Positions 41,436 through 50,567 are shown, counted from the stretch's first letter. The stretch is DNA of 64,000 bases from G963701675 sp963701675 (GCA_963701675.1 OY969623.1:4836001-4900000), one strand, 5' to 3'. A program made the numbers and translations. Notes: a model not told the origin generated them from the letters alone.

Positions 41436-42697
41436 ATGCTCTCGACGGTCAACAGTGTCCTCGATTCCGTCTATCGTTCCGATTGGGGCCGAATCGTCGC
41501 TACGTTGATTAGGGTTTTGGGTGACTTCGATATCGCGGAAGAGGCAGCCCAAGAGGCATTTACAGCTGCCGTCGACGACTGGCGTGAAGGCGGCATACCG
41601 GACTCGCCACGTGCCTGGATCATTCAGACGGCACGGAACAAAGGTATCGACCGCCTCCGCCGCCGATCGCTCCACGATGAGAAGGTTCGCACACTGGTCG
41701 AGTCCGGGGCGATTCGGACGGTCGATGTGCCCCATTTCGACACGAACGAGATCCTCGACGATCGGCTCCGGTTGATTTTCACCTGTTGCCACCCAGCGCT
41801 GGCGCCCGAGGCCCAAGTCGCGCTCACCTTGCGCATGTTGGGTGGGCTTGAGACCGACGCCATCGCACGGGCGTTCCTCGTCCCGCATGTAACGATGGCG
41901 CAACGGCTGGTACGCGCGAAGCGCAAGATCCGTCACGCGGGCATTCCGTATTCGGTGCCGGATGTGCACGACATGCCGGCGCGGCTCGATGCCGTGTTGA
42001 CGGTGATCTATCTCATCTTCAATGAAGGCTATGCCGCGACCCGAGGCGATTCGCTCGTAAGGACCGATCTTTGCACGGAGGCCATCCGTCTTGCACGCCT
42101 CATTCGGACGTTGATGGCGCCGCAGCCACCCTCAGAGGCGACGGCTCTTCTCGCCCTTATGCTCCTGCACGATTCGCGCCGTGACGCCCGGCTCGACGCC
42201 AACGGAGATCTCGTGCTGCTCGATGAGCAGGATCGCGGCCGCTGGGACCATCAGCAAATCGCCGAGGCTTTGCCGCTTGTCGACGAGGCCCTCGGTGGCG
42301 AGCCCGGCGCGTACGCCATGCAGGCGGCCATTGCTGCCGAGCATTGTAAGGCGTCGCCGGCTGCGGACACGGATTGGCGGCAAATTCTTCGCCTTTACAA
42401 CCTGCTCGAACGCATCCAGCCCTCTCCAATCGTGTCGCTGAATCGGGCAGTCGCGGTGGGCGTTGTCGAGGGCCCGCAAGCAGCGCTCGCGCTATCGATC
42501 AGCTCGCCGCGAGCGGCGATCTCGACAGCTATCACCTTCTCCACGCAGCAAGAGCGGATATGTTGCGCCGGAGCGGGTTTCTAGCAGAAGCAGCTGTTAG
42601 TTATACCCGTGCCCGCGAGCTGGCGACCAATGAGAGTGAACGACGGTTCCTGGAACGTCGACTGCGAGAAGTACGAGAAGGACGGCGTTCTACCTGA
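41436..42697 (+). CDS. ECF42-like sigma factor with TPR-like tail, frameshifted
   Basis: 420 aa if restored. Sigma-2 region (VLGDFDIAEEAAQEAFTAA, DSPRAWIIQTARNKGIDRLRR) and sigma-4 ('LGGLETDAIARAFLVPHVTMAQRLVRAKRKI') are followed by a 250-residue C-terminal DUF6596/TPR-like extension (FNEGYAATRGDSLVRTDLC, 'GPQAAL', 'DSYHLLHAARADMLRR', 'ATNESERRFLERRLREV'). The uninterrupted frame stops at 42584; one base is missing at about 42491 (GCGCT where GCGGCT would read LAAIDQL). The extension is needed for activity in studied ECF42 proteins. It regulates the divergent DGPF gene, by inference. Confidence 0.88.
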
Positions 42698-44186
42698 GCT
42701 TGTTTTGGCAGAACCCTTTTAGAATCCCTGGACGATCGCGAAGTTCCGGAAACTCGCGCAGCACGTCACGCTCTATTGCCGCTCGGTGTTCGTCGGTGAG
42801 CGCTTGCCAACGCTTCTCCAGCTGTTGCCGTTCCACCAGGTGTTCTTGAGCTTCGGTCCGTTCCCGAACCTGTGCTAACTCGGATCGCTCACGGCCGACC
42901 TGACGAATTTGGACGTGATGGTTATTCGCCACTGCCTCGGCCAGATACTTCTTCACGGCCCCACTGAACGACTTGCAATCCGGCCAGCGGCGTTTCACGA
43001 CGTGCACCAACGATGAAACGACGCCTTTCGCTGCCTCATGTCCGTGGGCGGCGATGAGATCGCGGGCATGTAATATGTCGCTGGGGCCGATGTGTGCGGC
43101 CTCCGCGCCGTTCCAAGAGCGATAGAAAGCCTGTGGGAGTTCGCGTTCCTCCGGAGAGCTGGTCTGGCAAATGGAAGCCGGTGGGGCCCTTCGCTCCATC
43201 GCGGGGAGCGATTTCGGTGCGGACTCCTTGGGCAACCCGGCTTTTTCTGGGCCGTACATGCGACCCGCGGAAAAACGGACCCGCCAAATCCCCGGTCGAA
43301 CTTTCTCAAAGCGGCTCTTTGGATCTGACGACTCGATAAACCCGATGTCTTCCAGCTCAGTGATTGCGGGCTTTAGGCGCCGTTTCAGTTCTGCCACGTT
43401 GTGAACCTTGCTCAATCCGATATGGCCGCACGCAAAATCCACCAAGTCCATCTCGACAACGGGCGGCTGGTGCCGCGGGTAAAAACGTTTGTCGAGAAAA
43501 CGGTACATCCGCTGCGAAGTCGGCAAACGAAGTGAAAATAGCAGCTCCAAATCGAGTTTCTTGAGATTGCCACCAGTCAGACTCTGCTGGAAGTGGGGCG
43601 ACCAGCGTACCCAATTCGCGGGCTTTGCGGCGCCCTTTTTCCGGCCTGCCACTTGCCGCGCCAGCTCGTACTCGCTGATGATTCCCGTGGCGAACTCGGC
43701 TTCGAACCCACGGTCTTCCGCATCCCACCATGAGTTTTCGTAGCGAATTACCAGTGCCTTTAGCCTACGGAACACTTCGCGGAGGCGGTCATAGCTTCGA
43801 CTATTCGGCGCCCACCCCATGATTCCGAAGAGCTGACGGGGCGTGAAGAAGACGACAGACTCAGAAAAGTCATGCGCGTGTTTCGCGACGAATAGAAGTG
43901 CGAGAATTACGTTTTCGTCCGCAGGAGTCGGCAAGCCGTGGCGAGAACTGGTCTCGAGAACTACACGCTGTTGAACGCGCTGCCGCCTGAGGGTGTCGTA
44001 ACGGCTTGATTCGAAGGATACCCGATCGAGTTTGGTTCCCGAACCATCGAGCGGTTGCTGACGTTGAAGGACGGAGATCGGAAACTCCGACAAGTTCATT
44101 TCATCGCGGCCATCCGTGTATGACTTGGCCGGTCGTCGTTGATCGGCATTCATGCGTTTGATTTTTTCTTCTTGATGCGAGTCCAT
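42690..44186 (-). CDS. Plasmid-type replication initiator protein
   Basis: 498 aa. It resembles the replication initiator A / RepB-like winged-helix family: 'ADENVILALLFVAKHAHDFSESVVFFTPRQLFGIMGW' , 'SYDRLREVFRRLKALVI', 'EYELAR' and 'RLPTSQRMYRFLDKRFY' in one WH domain, then 'GLSKVHNVAELKRRLKPAITELEDIGFI' in a second WH. The C-terminal 250 residues are charged and helical. The start is uncertain (44186, or ATG 44153). It sits beside iteron-like repeats in a chromosomal context of core genes, so it is either part of an integrated plasmid or of a chromosomal origin. Confidence 0.75.
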   Translation of the reverse strand: MDSHQEEKIKRMNADQRRPAKSYTDGRDEMNLSEFPISVLQRQQPLDGSGTKLDRVSFESSRYDTLRRQRVQQRVVLETSSRHGLPTPADENVILALLFVAKHAHDFSESVVFFTPRQLFGIMGWAPNSRSYDRLREVFRRLKALVIRYENSWWDAEDRGFEAEFATGIISEYELARQVAGRKKGAAKPANWVRWSPHFQQSLTGGNLKKLDLELLFSLRLPTSQRMYRFLDKRFYPRHQPPVVEMDLVDFACGHIGLSKVHNVAELKRRLKPAITELEDIGFIESSDPKSRFEKVRPGIWRVRFSAGRMYGPEKAGLPKESAPKSLPAMERRAPPASICQTSSPEERELPQAFYRSWNGAEAAHIGPSDILHARDLIAAHGHEAAKGVVSSLVHVVKRRWPDCKSFSGAVKKYLAEAVANNHHVQIRQVGRERSELAQVRERTEAQEHLVERQQLEKRWQALTDEHRAAIERDVLREFPELRDRPGILKGFCQNKLR

Positions 44187-44384
44187 TCACACATCCGTCA
44201 TGAGGACTTCATCGTCCCATCTTGCGTGAGCTAAGATTCTGCGTTTGCGGAGACGGCTTGGCAAGTGATTTGGTATCGGATTGTAAAAATTGTCTCCAAC
44301 CACTACCGCTGTTTGGTGTTGGGTTCTACACGGTCATAGTATTTGGTTTACACGGACGCGCTCTGGTCACAAGTCATTTAGATA

Positions 44385-44716
44385 TTTTAAGTTATGATAC
44401 TTGGTCTTCAGAAAACATGTTCCGCTGCACGCGAAGTTGGTGTGCGGCTGCACGTGAATGGAGCGCGCTTTGGTGGTTCGTTGCACGTTCATTTCTTGCG
44501 CGGCTGCACGAGTGCGAAATGAAATTATGCGTGGCGGCACGTTCGTTTAGCAGCTGAAGATCAAGCATTAACATAAGTTATTTATCCATATAACTTTATG
44601 CTGCTTGCAGGTGAGAAAATCCCCTCTAGCGGTGACTTTGGTGTTGCTTGGACAATCAACCAGTCAGAGCTGCGATCTCATTACCCCAGCTGACGGCACC
44701 AGTAAATACGTGCAGC
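44385..44716. other. Iteron-like repeats and AT-rich stretch (origin candidate)
   Basis: Repeats of (G)CTGCACG at 44424, 44447, 44480, 44503 (variant GTTGCACG at 44480), 44534 (GCGGCACG) and an inverted one at 44709-44716. Spacings are 23, 33, 23 and 31 bases. AT-rich TTTAGATATTTTAAGTTATGAT (44380-44402) and AAGTTAT...ATAACTT (44574-44595) with TTATCCATA, one base from the DnaA box TTATCCACA, flank them. These lie 240 bases and more upstream of the initiator start. Confidence 0.6.
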
Positions 44717-44781
44717 TGAACACAAAATCCTCCTACGGCCCTCATTACAAGAAGTATCAGCATGTCTTCATTTGCTCATGA
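44611..44781 (+). CDS. Possible 56-residue secreted peptide
   Basis: GTG 44611 to TGA 44781. N-terminus MRKSPLAVTLVLLGQSTSQS resembles a signal peptide, followed by a Cys and a Tyr/Lys/Ser-rich part (SKYVQLNTKSSYGPHYKKYQ). No ribosome binding site, and its 3' end overlaps the UbiA gene. It shares space with the iteron region. It may be a chance frame. Confidence 0.3.
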   Translation: MRKSPLAVTLVLLGQSTSQSCDLITPADGTSKYVQLNTKSSYGPHYKKYQHVFICS

Positions 44782-45660
44782 GACTTGATTCACGGCGAGT
44801 TGAAGCCAGACAATCGCAAGTAGACCCACGCTGATGACGCTGTTTACGAGCAAAAACGCGGCGTTCACCCGCGTGAGATCCTCTGGGCTAACCAGCCAAT
44901 GCTCGTAGGCGAGCAGCGCACCCACAAACAAGACACCGCCCAAGTACACCCATCCGAGATAAGGCGTAACAAACCACAACGCTACCAGGAAGGCCAGCGT
45001 TACCGCATGACACGCGGCCGATATGCGAAGCGCGTTGCGAATACCAACCTTCGCCGGGACACTGAAAAGTCCACTCTGTCGGTCAAAGTCCGCGTCCTGA
45101 CACGCATAAATGATGTCGAACCCAGAAACCCAGAAGAACACGGCCAATCCGATGACTGCCGGTTGAGTCAGGTCCGTCATGCCTCGGATGGCGATCCATG
45201 CGGCCAACGGCGCCAACATAAGAGCTGCACCTAGCCAAAAATGGGCAAGCACCGTGAATCGCTTGGTAAACGAGTAGGCAAGGAGGAAGACCAGGACTGG
45301 CATCGAGAGAATAAGCGGCCAGGGATTTCCATTTGCGAGAAAGATAAGTGTGGCGCCGACAAACGCCAGCGAGCTGACAACAACGAATACCCAGACGGAC
45401 GGCGTCGAGATTTGATCGGTCGGCAAATGACGGCCCGCGGTCCGCGGATTAATGGCATCCAAATGACGATCCGCCAGCCTATTGAACGCCATGGCCGCAC
45501 TTCTTGCCGTAACCATGCAAAGCAGAAGTCCAACGAGGTCGCTCACACGAAACCGTTCGACTTGCCATGCCAAGGAGGCGCTGAGCAGGGCGAAGGGCAA
45601 CGCGAAAATCGTGTGGCTGAACTTGATCATCTCCAGGAGGGTTCGAAGGCGCTCAACCAT
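44776..45660 (-). CDS. UbiA-family prenyltransferase
   Basis: 294 aa. Membrane prenyltransferase with about nine membrane segments and both aspartate motifs: 'FNRLADRHLDAINPRTAGR' (first NxxxDxxxD) and 'YACQDADFDRQSGLFSVPAKVG' (second). The family makes ubiquinone or menaquinone precursors; the 'NRLADRHLD' form is shared by UbiA and the futalosine-pathway MqnP, so planctomycete menaquinone synthesis is likely. Not decided by sequence alone. Confidence 0.88.
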   Translation of the reverse strand: MVERLRTLLEMIKFSHTIFALPFALLSASLAWQVERFRVSDLVGLLLCMVTARSAAMAFNRLADRHLDAINPRTAGRHLPTDQISTPSVWVFVVVSSLAFVGATLIFLANGNPWPLILSMPVLVFLLAYSFTKRFTVLAHFWLGAALMLAPLAAWIAIRGMTDLTQPAVIGLAVFFWVSGFDIIYACQDADFDRQSGLFSVPAKVGIRNALRISAACHAVTLAFLVALWFVTPYLGWVYLGGVLFVGALLAYEHWLVSPEDLTRVNAAFLLVNSVISVGLLAIVWLQLAVNQVS

Positions 45661-45731
45661 GCCGCGCGTCCACCTCGTATAAAGACGTGAGTGTCGGGAA
45701 GCTGTTGTACGGAGCTATCGGCGTCCATTTT

Positions 45732-46127
45732 ATGAAACCCCTGTGGCGAAGGTGGTTTGGAACAAGATCGGAACGCGCCGCCGCGCGGTTTCTGCGCCAG
45801 TGCGGGATACGGATCCTGTCGAGAAACTACCGATGTGCACTCGGAGAATTGGACCTCGTTGGGCTAGACCAAAGAGAGCTGGTCTTCGTTGAGGTCCGAT
45901 CCACAGAAGGAGCCGATGCCGGTCGGCCGGCCATGTCCGTGGACACGAGAAAGCAACAGCAGCTCACTAAACTGGCGACCTACTATCTCCAACAACGTCG
46001 ATTGCTCGGGTACCCAGCTCGGTTCGATGTCGTGGCAGTGAGCTGGCCTGAAACGACGCGGGTACCACAGATCGTGCATCACCGGAATGCATTCGAAGCG
46101 ATTGGATCACAGCAAATGTTCCGCTAG
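45732..46127 (+). CDS. YraN-family (UPF0102) nuclease-fold protein
   Basis: 131 aa from ATG 45732 (a GTG at 45687 is possible). 'SERAAARFLRQCGIRILSRNYRCALGELDLVGLDQRELVFVEVRST' has the restriction-endonuclease-like core with the 'E-x(n)-D-x(n)-E-V-K-like' pattern of UPF0102 (GELDLV and VEVR). The catalytic Lys is replaced by Arg (EVRST). Ten bases before tyrS. Confidence 0.88.
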   Translation: MKPLWRRWFGTRSERAAARFLRQCGIRILSRNYRCALGELDLVGLDQRELVFVEVRSTEGADAGRPAMSVDTRKQQQLTKLATYYLQQRRLLGYPARFDVVAVSWPETTRVPQIVHHRNAFEAIGSQQMFR

Positions 46128-46137
46128 GAAATGAACC

Positions 46138-47361
46138 GTGAAATCCGTCGACGAACAACTGGAACTGATCAGCCGTGCGGTTGAACAGATCGAACCGAAA
46201 GACGGACTGCGGACGAAGCTCGAGAGTAGCGCGAAAACGGGTCGGCCGCTTCGCGTCAAGTACGGCATCGATCCGACCGGGATCGACGTTCATCTCGGCC
46301 ACACCGTGCCACTTCGCAAGCTTCGTTTGTTTCAGGATTTAGGACACAAAGCCATTCTCATTCTCGGTAATTACACCGCGCTCGTCGGCGATCCGAGTGG
46401 GCGTGATGAAACCCGTGCGGGATTGACGGAAGAGCAAGTCGAGGCAAACGCCAAGGACTATCTTCGGCAGATCAACAAGATCGTTAACGTCGACGACGCC
46501 GAGGTGCGCTTCAACGGCGAATGGTTTAGTAAGTTCCGTTTTCTCGACACACTTTCGTTGATGCGCCGAATTACGATGCAGCGAATGCTCGAGCGTGACG
46601 ACTTTACGAAGCGACTGAAGAAGGACAAGCCGATTTACTTGCACGAGTGTCTCTACCCTCTCATGCAGGGTCACGACAGCGTCGAGATCAAGGCGGACAT
46701 CGAGCTGGGAGGGAGCGAGCAGCTCTTCAGCTTGATGGTCGGTCGGGATTTGCAGCGCGATGCAGGACAGGAACCACAGGTGTGCATTACCCTCCCCATC
46801 TTGCGGGGTCTTGATGGCCAGAAACGCATGGGGAAGAGCCTCAAGAATTACATCGGCGTCGGCGAGCCAGCTTACGACATGTTCGCCAAAGCCATGAGCA
46901 TCCCCGATGATTTGATGCGCGAGTGGTTCGAGTTATTGACCGAACGCCCCATCGCCGAAATTGCCCGATTGGTCGACGCCCAAGCTACGCATCCACGGGA
47001 GGCGAAAGAGACCCTCGGAAAGGATATCGTTCGCTTCTACCACGGTGAAGCCGAGGCGAACGCCGCAGCCGTGGAATGGCGCAAGCGTTTCTCGGAACGG
47101 CAGGATCCTACGGAAATCCCCGAGAAGGACATCGCATGGTCGGAACTCAAGGACGGCTGTATGAACGTGTGTGACCTGCTCGTCCGCGTGGAACTGGCCC
47201 CGAGCAAGAACGAGGCCCGCCGACTTGTAGGGCAGGGCGCCGTTACACGCGGGCCGGACCGGGTGAAGGTCACCGATCCTCATGCGGCCGTGGAGATAAG
47301 TGACGGACTAATCGTACGGGCCGGCAAGCTACGAATCGCCCGGGTGCGGCTGAAACGCTAA
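46138..47361 (+). CDS. tyrS: Tyrosyl-tRNA synthetase
   Basis: 407 aa from GTG 46138 (AGGA 8 bases upstream). Class I aminoacyl-tRNA synthetase attaching Tyr to tRNA. HIGH-like HLGH (52-55), KMSKS-like KRMGKS at about 229-234, 'YPLMQGHDSVEIKADIELGGSEQLF' with the Tyr pocket, and a C-terminal S4 domain. TyrZ-like subtype. Tail-to-tail, overlapping by 4 bases with the gene at 47358. Confidence 0.96.
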   Translation: MKSVDEQLELISRAVEQIEPKDGLRTKLESSAKTGRPLRVKYGIDPTGIDVHLGHTVPLRKLRLFQDLGHKAILILGNYTALVGDPSGRDETRAGLTEEQVEANAKDYLRQINKIVNVDDAEVRFNGEWFSKFRFLDTLSLMRRITMQRMLERDDFTKRLKKDKPIYLHECLYPLMQGHDSVEIKADIELGGSEQLFSLMVGRDLQRDAGQEPQVCITLPILRGLDGQKRMGKSLKNYIGVGEPAYDMFAKAMSIPDDLMREWFELLTERPIAEIARLVDAQATHPREAKETLGKDIVRFYHGEAEANAAAVEWRKRFSERQDPTEIPEKDIAWSELKDGCMNVCDLLVRVELAPSKNEARRLVGQGAVTRGPDRVKVTDPHAAVEISDGLIVRAGKLRIARVRLKR

Positions 47362-48848
47362 CGCAGCGGCAAATCTTTGAATTCGAAGGGCACATCGATT
47401 ACCAACGTCCGGGGTCCGGTATAGACCAGCTTCGCCGTCTCGGCGCGACTCCGCGGCACTTGGCAAGTGAGTCGCACGTCGTAGACGTTCGCATCCGGCG
47501 TGACCGAGGGATTGGTGTCGACCTTCGCAAAGTGAGATTTACCGTCGGCATCCACGATGTAGGGATTTGTAGTTCCGTTGCCTTGTGTCGTGGTCGATGC
47601 CTTGCCACGAGCGACACGAACGCGAACCGGTCGTAGTACGGGGTTCCAATTTGTAGGCGGTAGAGGAACCCGAACGGTCGCCCTTATCGTCAGTTCTCCA
47701 TTGTCGTCGTGAACGACTTCACGGACTTCCATCGAGCAACCATCCACGCCACGAACGGTCTTTCCGGCCGCTTCCAGCAGGTTCTCGACGGAGATGAGCG
47801 GCTCTGGGGCGGTTTGCACCTGGGCCGAGATTGTCCCGCGAAACTCTCGGAGCTTTCGCGACGGTTGCTGCCCCAGCTTGAGACGTACGGGAATGTTCTG
47901 GTACGGCGCCACGACCGGGCTGCTGCCGCTGCCGGAGCCGTCGACCCAGATTATTTCTTCCGGGGTTTGTGCCGCGCTGGCGAGTCCGGTAATGCCGAAC
48001 ATCGGGGTCAGCACCTGGCCTTGGTCGTCGACGGCCTTGTCGATGCGCAGGTTGCCGAAATGAAGCCAACTCAGTTTGGAGTCGTTCGTCACCTCAAGGG
48101 AGAATTGGACCTCGCCGTCAGCCATGTTGATTGATGACTGCGGAATCTGAGGTGTGAGCACACGGAAGCGGAGCGGGCCGGCAATATATGTCGGTAAACT
48201 CGGGGGCGTGCCGTCAATGAGGATTGAACGTGCGAGCGATGACTGGACCTGCCCGGAAGAGGCAACCACCTGCCGGCGGATGACCCATGCAGCGTCCGCC
48301 TCTTGTCGGGCGACATCGCGGTTGGGCGCCGACTTCTGCTCGACAAGATGCTTTTCAACGACGCCTGCGGCCCGACAAAACTCGTGGAACGCTTCCCAGG
48401 CCGATACGTCGCCGGTGTCGAGGGTGATTTTGCGACCGAGAAGATTTGCGGTTGGGGTGCCCTTCGCCGATTCGTGTCCAATCTGACAGAGGATGCCCGT
48501 CTTCGCATTAAAATCCGCCACCGCTTCGTTCAACGGCATGTCTCGATAAACCAGACGCAACGGGGGAGACTCGAGAAGCTTGGCGGCTTCGATTCGCTTT
48601 TCGATCTGCTGAACGAGGGCCTCGGCTCGGCGACGGATCTCCGGATCGTCCGTGTCTGCCGCCCGCTTGAGGATCGGGAGAGCCGGCGGCCCAGCCGCTT
48701 CGAGTTCACGCTCGGCTGCTTCACGCTCGGCGAATTCGATGCTTCCCAGTTGCCGGGTCAATCGCGTAAGACGCTCGGTATCGCCGTAGGTCGCAGCGGC
48801 AACCGTTGCGATCACGAAGGGGAGGACCAGGAACCAGCACCTGATCAT
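47358..48848 (-). CDS. Exported HEAT/STN-like protein
   Basis: 496 aa. Signal peptide; then the planctomycete-typical 'LGSIEFAEREAAERELEAAGPPALPILKRAADTDDPEIRRRAEALV' HEAT module (about 35-85); then an STN-like 'PLRLVYRDMPLNEAVADFNAKTGI' at about 95-120; the rest is beta-rich with several Ig-like strands. It looks like a large periplasmic protein. Function unknown. Confidence 0.78.
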   Translation of the reverse strand: MIRCWFLVLPFVIATVAAATYGDTERLTRLTRQLGSIEFAEREAAERELEAAGPPALPILKRAADTDDPEIRRRAEALVQQIEKRIEAAKLLESPPLRLVYRDMPLNEAVADFNAKTGILCQIGHESAKGTPTANLLGRKITLDTGDVSAWEAFHEFCRAAGVVEKHLVEQKSAPNRDVARQEADAAWVIRRQVVASSGQVQSSLARSILIDGTPPSLPTYIAGPLRFRVLTPQIPQSSINMADGEVQFSLEVTNDSKLSWLHFGNLRIDKAVDDQGQVLTPMFGITGLASAAQTPEEIIWVDGSGSGSSPVVAPYQNIPVRLKLGQQPSRKLREFRGTISAQVQTAPEPLISVENLLEAAGKTVRGVDGCSMEVREVVHDDNGELTIRATVRVPLPPTNWNPVLRPVRVRVARGKASTTTQGNGTTNPYIVDADGKSHFAKVDTNPSVTPDANVYDVRLTCQVPRSRAETAKLVYTGPRTLVIDVPFEFKDLPLR

Positions 48849-48961
48849 GGCAAGGCCTCGCTAAATCTCATCAACCGGCAATGGACCATACTACCGCGCC
48901 GCACAGCGCACGGAAGTCCCTAGTGTTTCTTGGATGAGCGTGATAAGTTCATGGCGTGCCG

Positions 48962-49039
48962 GCATCCGTGTGTCTGCGCCGCAAGCAGGGCATGGTAGTA
49001 TCCACCGGCGACCGACATGTGGGCGCCAAAAAGCGGCAT
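48962..49039 (-). pseudogene. 5' stub of endonuclease IV (nfo)
   Basis: Reading leftward from ATG 49039, the frame gives MPLFGAHMSVAGGYYHAL then LAAQTHGC, the unmistakable start of Nfo (M.LFGAHMSVAGG.H.A). After Cys26 similarity ends and the frame closes about 14 codons on. The rest of the 280-residue enzyme is not in the flanking sequence. A remnant left by a deletion or rearrangement. Confidence 0.75.
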
Positions 49040-49099
49040 TCTCGCGTCCCGACTCCTGGCCCTTGGTAGTGGTACAGTTTGAAAGAGAATTTCTAGTTT

Positions 49100-49432
49100 C
49101 TAGAAACGCGGTGGATAAGGCGGCGTCTTTGGCCACGGCCAAAACGACTTGTTTTTCACTGTGCGTGTTTCATCCTCAAAACTAACGGTTAGGATTCCGT
49201 TGCTACTGCTCCAGGTTCGGCATCGGATGCCGTGTTCAACCTCGCCGTCACCACGATTTCGTCCCAAGATTGAGTCCACCTCCGCTTCCGACATTCCTAT
49301 CTTGATGCGGTCGCAGTTGTACTGAGAGATTCTGCCTTCGCATCCGCCGGGAACAAATACGCGAACCAAGAGAAGGCACACAATGATTGAAACAAGGATA
49401 TGCAAGCGTTTCTGACGAAGAAATCTTAACAT
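49100..49432 (-). CDS. Small BamE/SmpA-like envelope protein
   Basis: 110 aa from ATG 49432 (the frame to 49441 needs TTG). One N-terminal membrane segment or signal anchor (LHILVSIIVCLLLVRVFV), then 'NCDRIKIGMSEAEVDSILGRN', the SmpA/BamE-like motif 'i..GMt..eV..ilG', and 'TWSSSNGILTVSFEDETRTV'. Not a real BamE by context. Function unknown. Confidence 0.65.
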   Translation of the reverse strand: MLRFLRQKRLHILVSIIVCLLLVRVFVPGGCEGRISQYNCDRIKIGMSEAEVDSILGRNRGDGEVEHGIRCRTWSSSNGILTVSFEDETRTVKNKSFWPWPKTPPYPPRF

Positions 49433-49629
49433 ATCGACCAATCTACTCGCCGGTATTCAAGACTCGCCAGCAGCTCTTCCAACGTCCACGGATGACCCGT
49501 CAACCGGCCGCCATTGCTGGCGTCCGCTTCAAAGATCCATGCACGGGCACGAATACTGTACCACTACCCCTGGTCCTTTGCCTGTGTCCTTTTTACCTTT
49601 TCCTTCAGGGACAAAACGGAGAAATGCTT

Positions 49630-50067
49630 ATGGAACTGTCGAATTTCATCGCGGAACTTTGGAACCTTCTGGGACAGCTAGTCGTCGCCCTGTGGGGCGT
49701 CGTGAGTTTTCTTGGCGGGAGGGTGCTGCACTGGGCGCTGCCGATTGCGTGGTTCGCCTGGTGGCTGTGGGGCGTCAACTGGAACAAGGCATGGCCGGCG
49801 CTTCGCAGCGGGGCGTGGGTGGTCGTCGTCTTGGCCGTGTTTACCGGCGCTATGGTGTGGGCACAGCTGGCACCAAGCAGCCGGAACGTGGGCATTTTCA
49901 TCGTGCCCAACTTCTGGTGGCAGCTCGGCGCCGTGACTCTGCTTGCGGGCCTCACGCTGTTTTGCGGTTGGTTACAGAGTGTGATGAATTGGTCGCCGGC
50001 GGAAATCGAGCTGGAGCCACACGAGGAACCACACGGCGGGCATGCGGTCGATCATGGGCATCACTGA
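49630..50067 (+). CDS. Three-helix membrane protein with His-rich tail
   Basis: 145 aa from ATG 49630 (GGAG 8 bases upstream; ATG 49624 is too close). Three hydrophobic segments (about 12-34, 37-55, 58-78 and 90-110) with many Trp, and an acidic, His-rich end (EPHEEPHGGHAVDHGHH) that may bind metal. No family recognised. Confidence 0.65.
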   Translation: MELSNFIAELWNLLGQLVVALWGVVSFLGGRVLHWALPIAWFAWWLWGVNWNKAWPALRSGAWVVVVLAVFTGAMVWAQLAPSSRNVGIFIVPNFWWQLGAVTLLAGLTLFCGWLQSVMNWSPAEIELEPHEEPHGGHAVDHGHH

Positions 50068-50071
50068 GGTG

Positions 50072-50346
50072 CTAACGCGGGCGAGAGTACAAGGTTTCCT
50101 CAGCGCGCGAACGGTGAATCACAGCCAAGACCTCAACTCGATCGGTGAATGCTGTGTAATAGGCAACATACTGGAATCGCTTGAGTCGTGCCGCTCGCAC
50201 ATCATCTTCAAGAACAACGGCGTATAAGTGCGGGAACGACTCGCAACGAATTGGTCTCCCAATCCGGCGCGGACTCGTTCGAGATAGTCGTAGATTTCGC
50301 GGATGTCTGCTTCGGCTTCCCCGCGCAGAATTACCGGCAGGCTCAT
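50072..50346 (-). pseudogene. ParE-like toxin, internal deletion
   Basis: From ATG 50346 the frame reads MSLPVILRGEAEADIREI then YDYLERVRAGLGDQFVA, a normal ParE start; then about 12 codons are missing and the frame changes; ESFPHLYAVVLEDDVRAARL and VAYYTAFTDRVEVLAVIHRSR, the ParE end, follow in another frame to 50072. ATG overlaps the antitoxin stop (ATGA). The toxin should be inactive. Confidence 0.7.
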
Positions 50347-50567
50347 GCATCGTCCTTGATGGCGTCAAGCACTTCACGCCACGGTCTACCCGCTTTTGCA
50401 TCTGTTTCCGCGCGCGCGCGACGTATCTTGAGTTCGGCTCGGTGCCACTCCGGAATGTCCTGCGCCGAAACTTGTTCCGGTAGGCTGTCCCAGATACGTT
50501 CGATGAGTTCAAGTCTGTCAGCTACCGTTAGTTGATCAATTCCAAATGCTTCGAGGCTAACTGACAT
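50343..50567 (-). CDS. Addiction-module antitoxin component
   Basis: 74 aa from ATG 50567 (GGAG 7 bases upstream). 'LTVADRLELIERIWDSLPEQ' and 'EWHRAELKIRRARAETDAKAGRPWREV' are the family of short putative addiction module components (TIGR02574) that pair with ParE toxins. Its stop overlaps the broken toxin's start by ATGA. Confidence 0.85.
   Translation of the reverse strand: MSVSLEAFGIDQLTVADRLELIERIWDSLPEQVSAQDIPEWHRAELKIRRARAETDAKAGRPWREVLDAIKDDA

Noticed and set aside
33180..42725. AACCCTTTTAGAATC shared by 33190 and 42710 (end of the initiator gene)
   Set aside because: Fifteen bases without wider similarity; the encoded residues (ILKGLWRKM versus ILKGFCQNKLR) match for only four positions, so a duplicated initiator end is not supported.
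44574..44595. DnaA box TTATCCATA as proof of an origin
   Set aside because: A single box with one mismatch is expected by chance in AT-rich DNA; used only as weak support.
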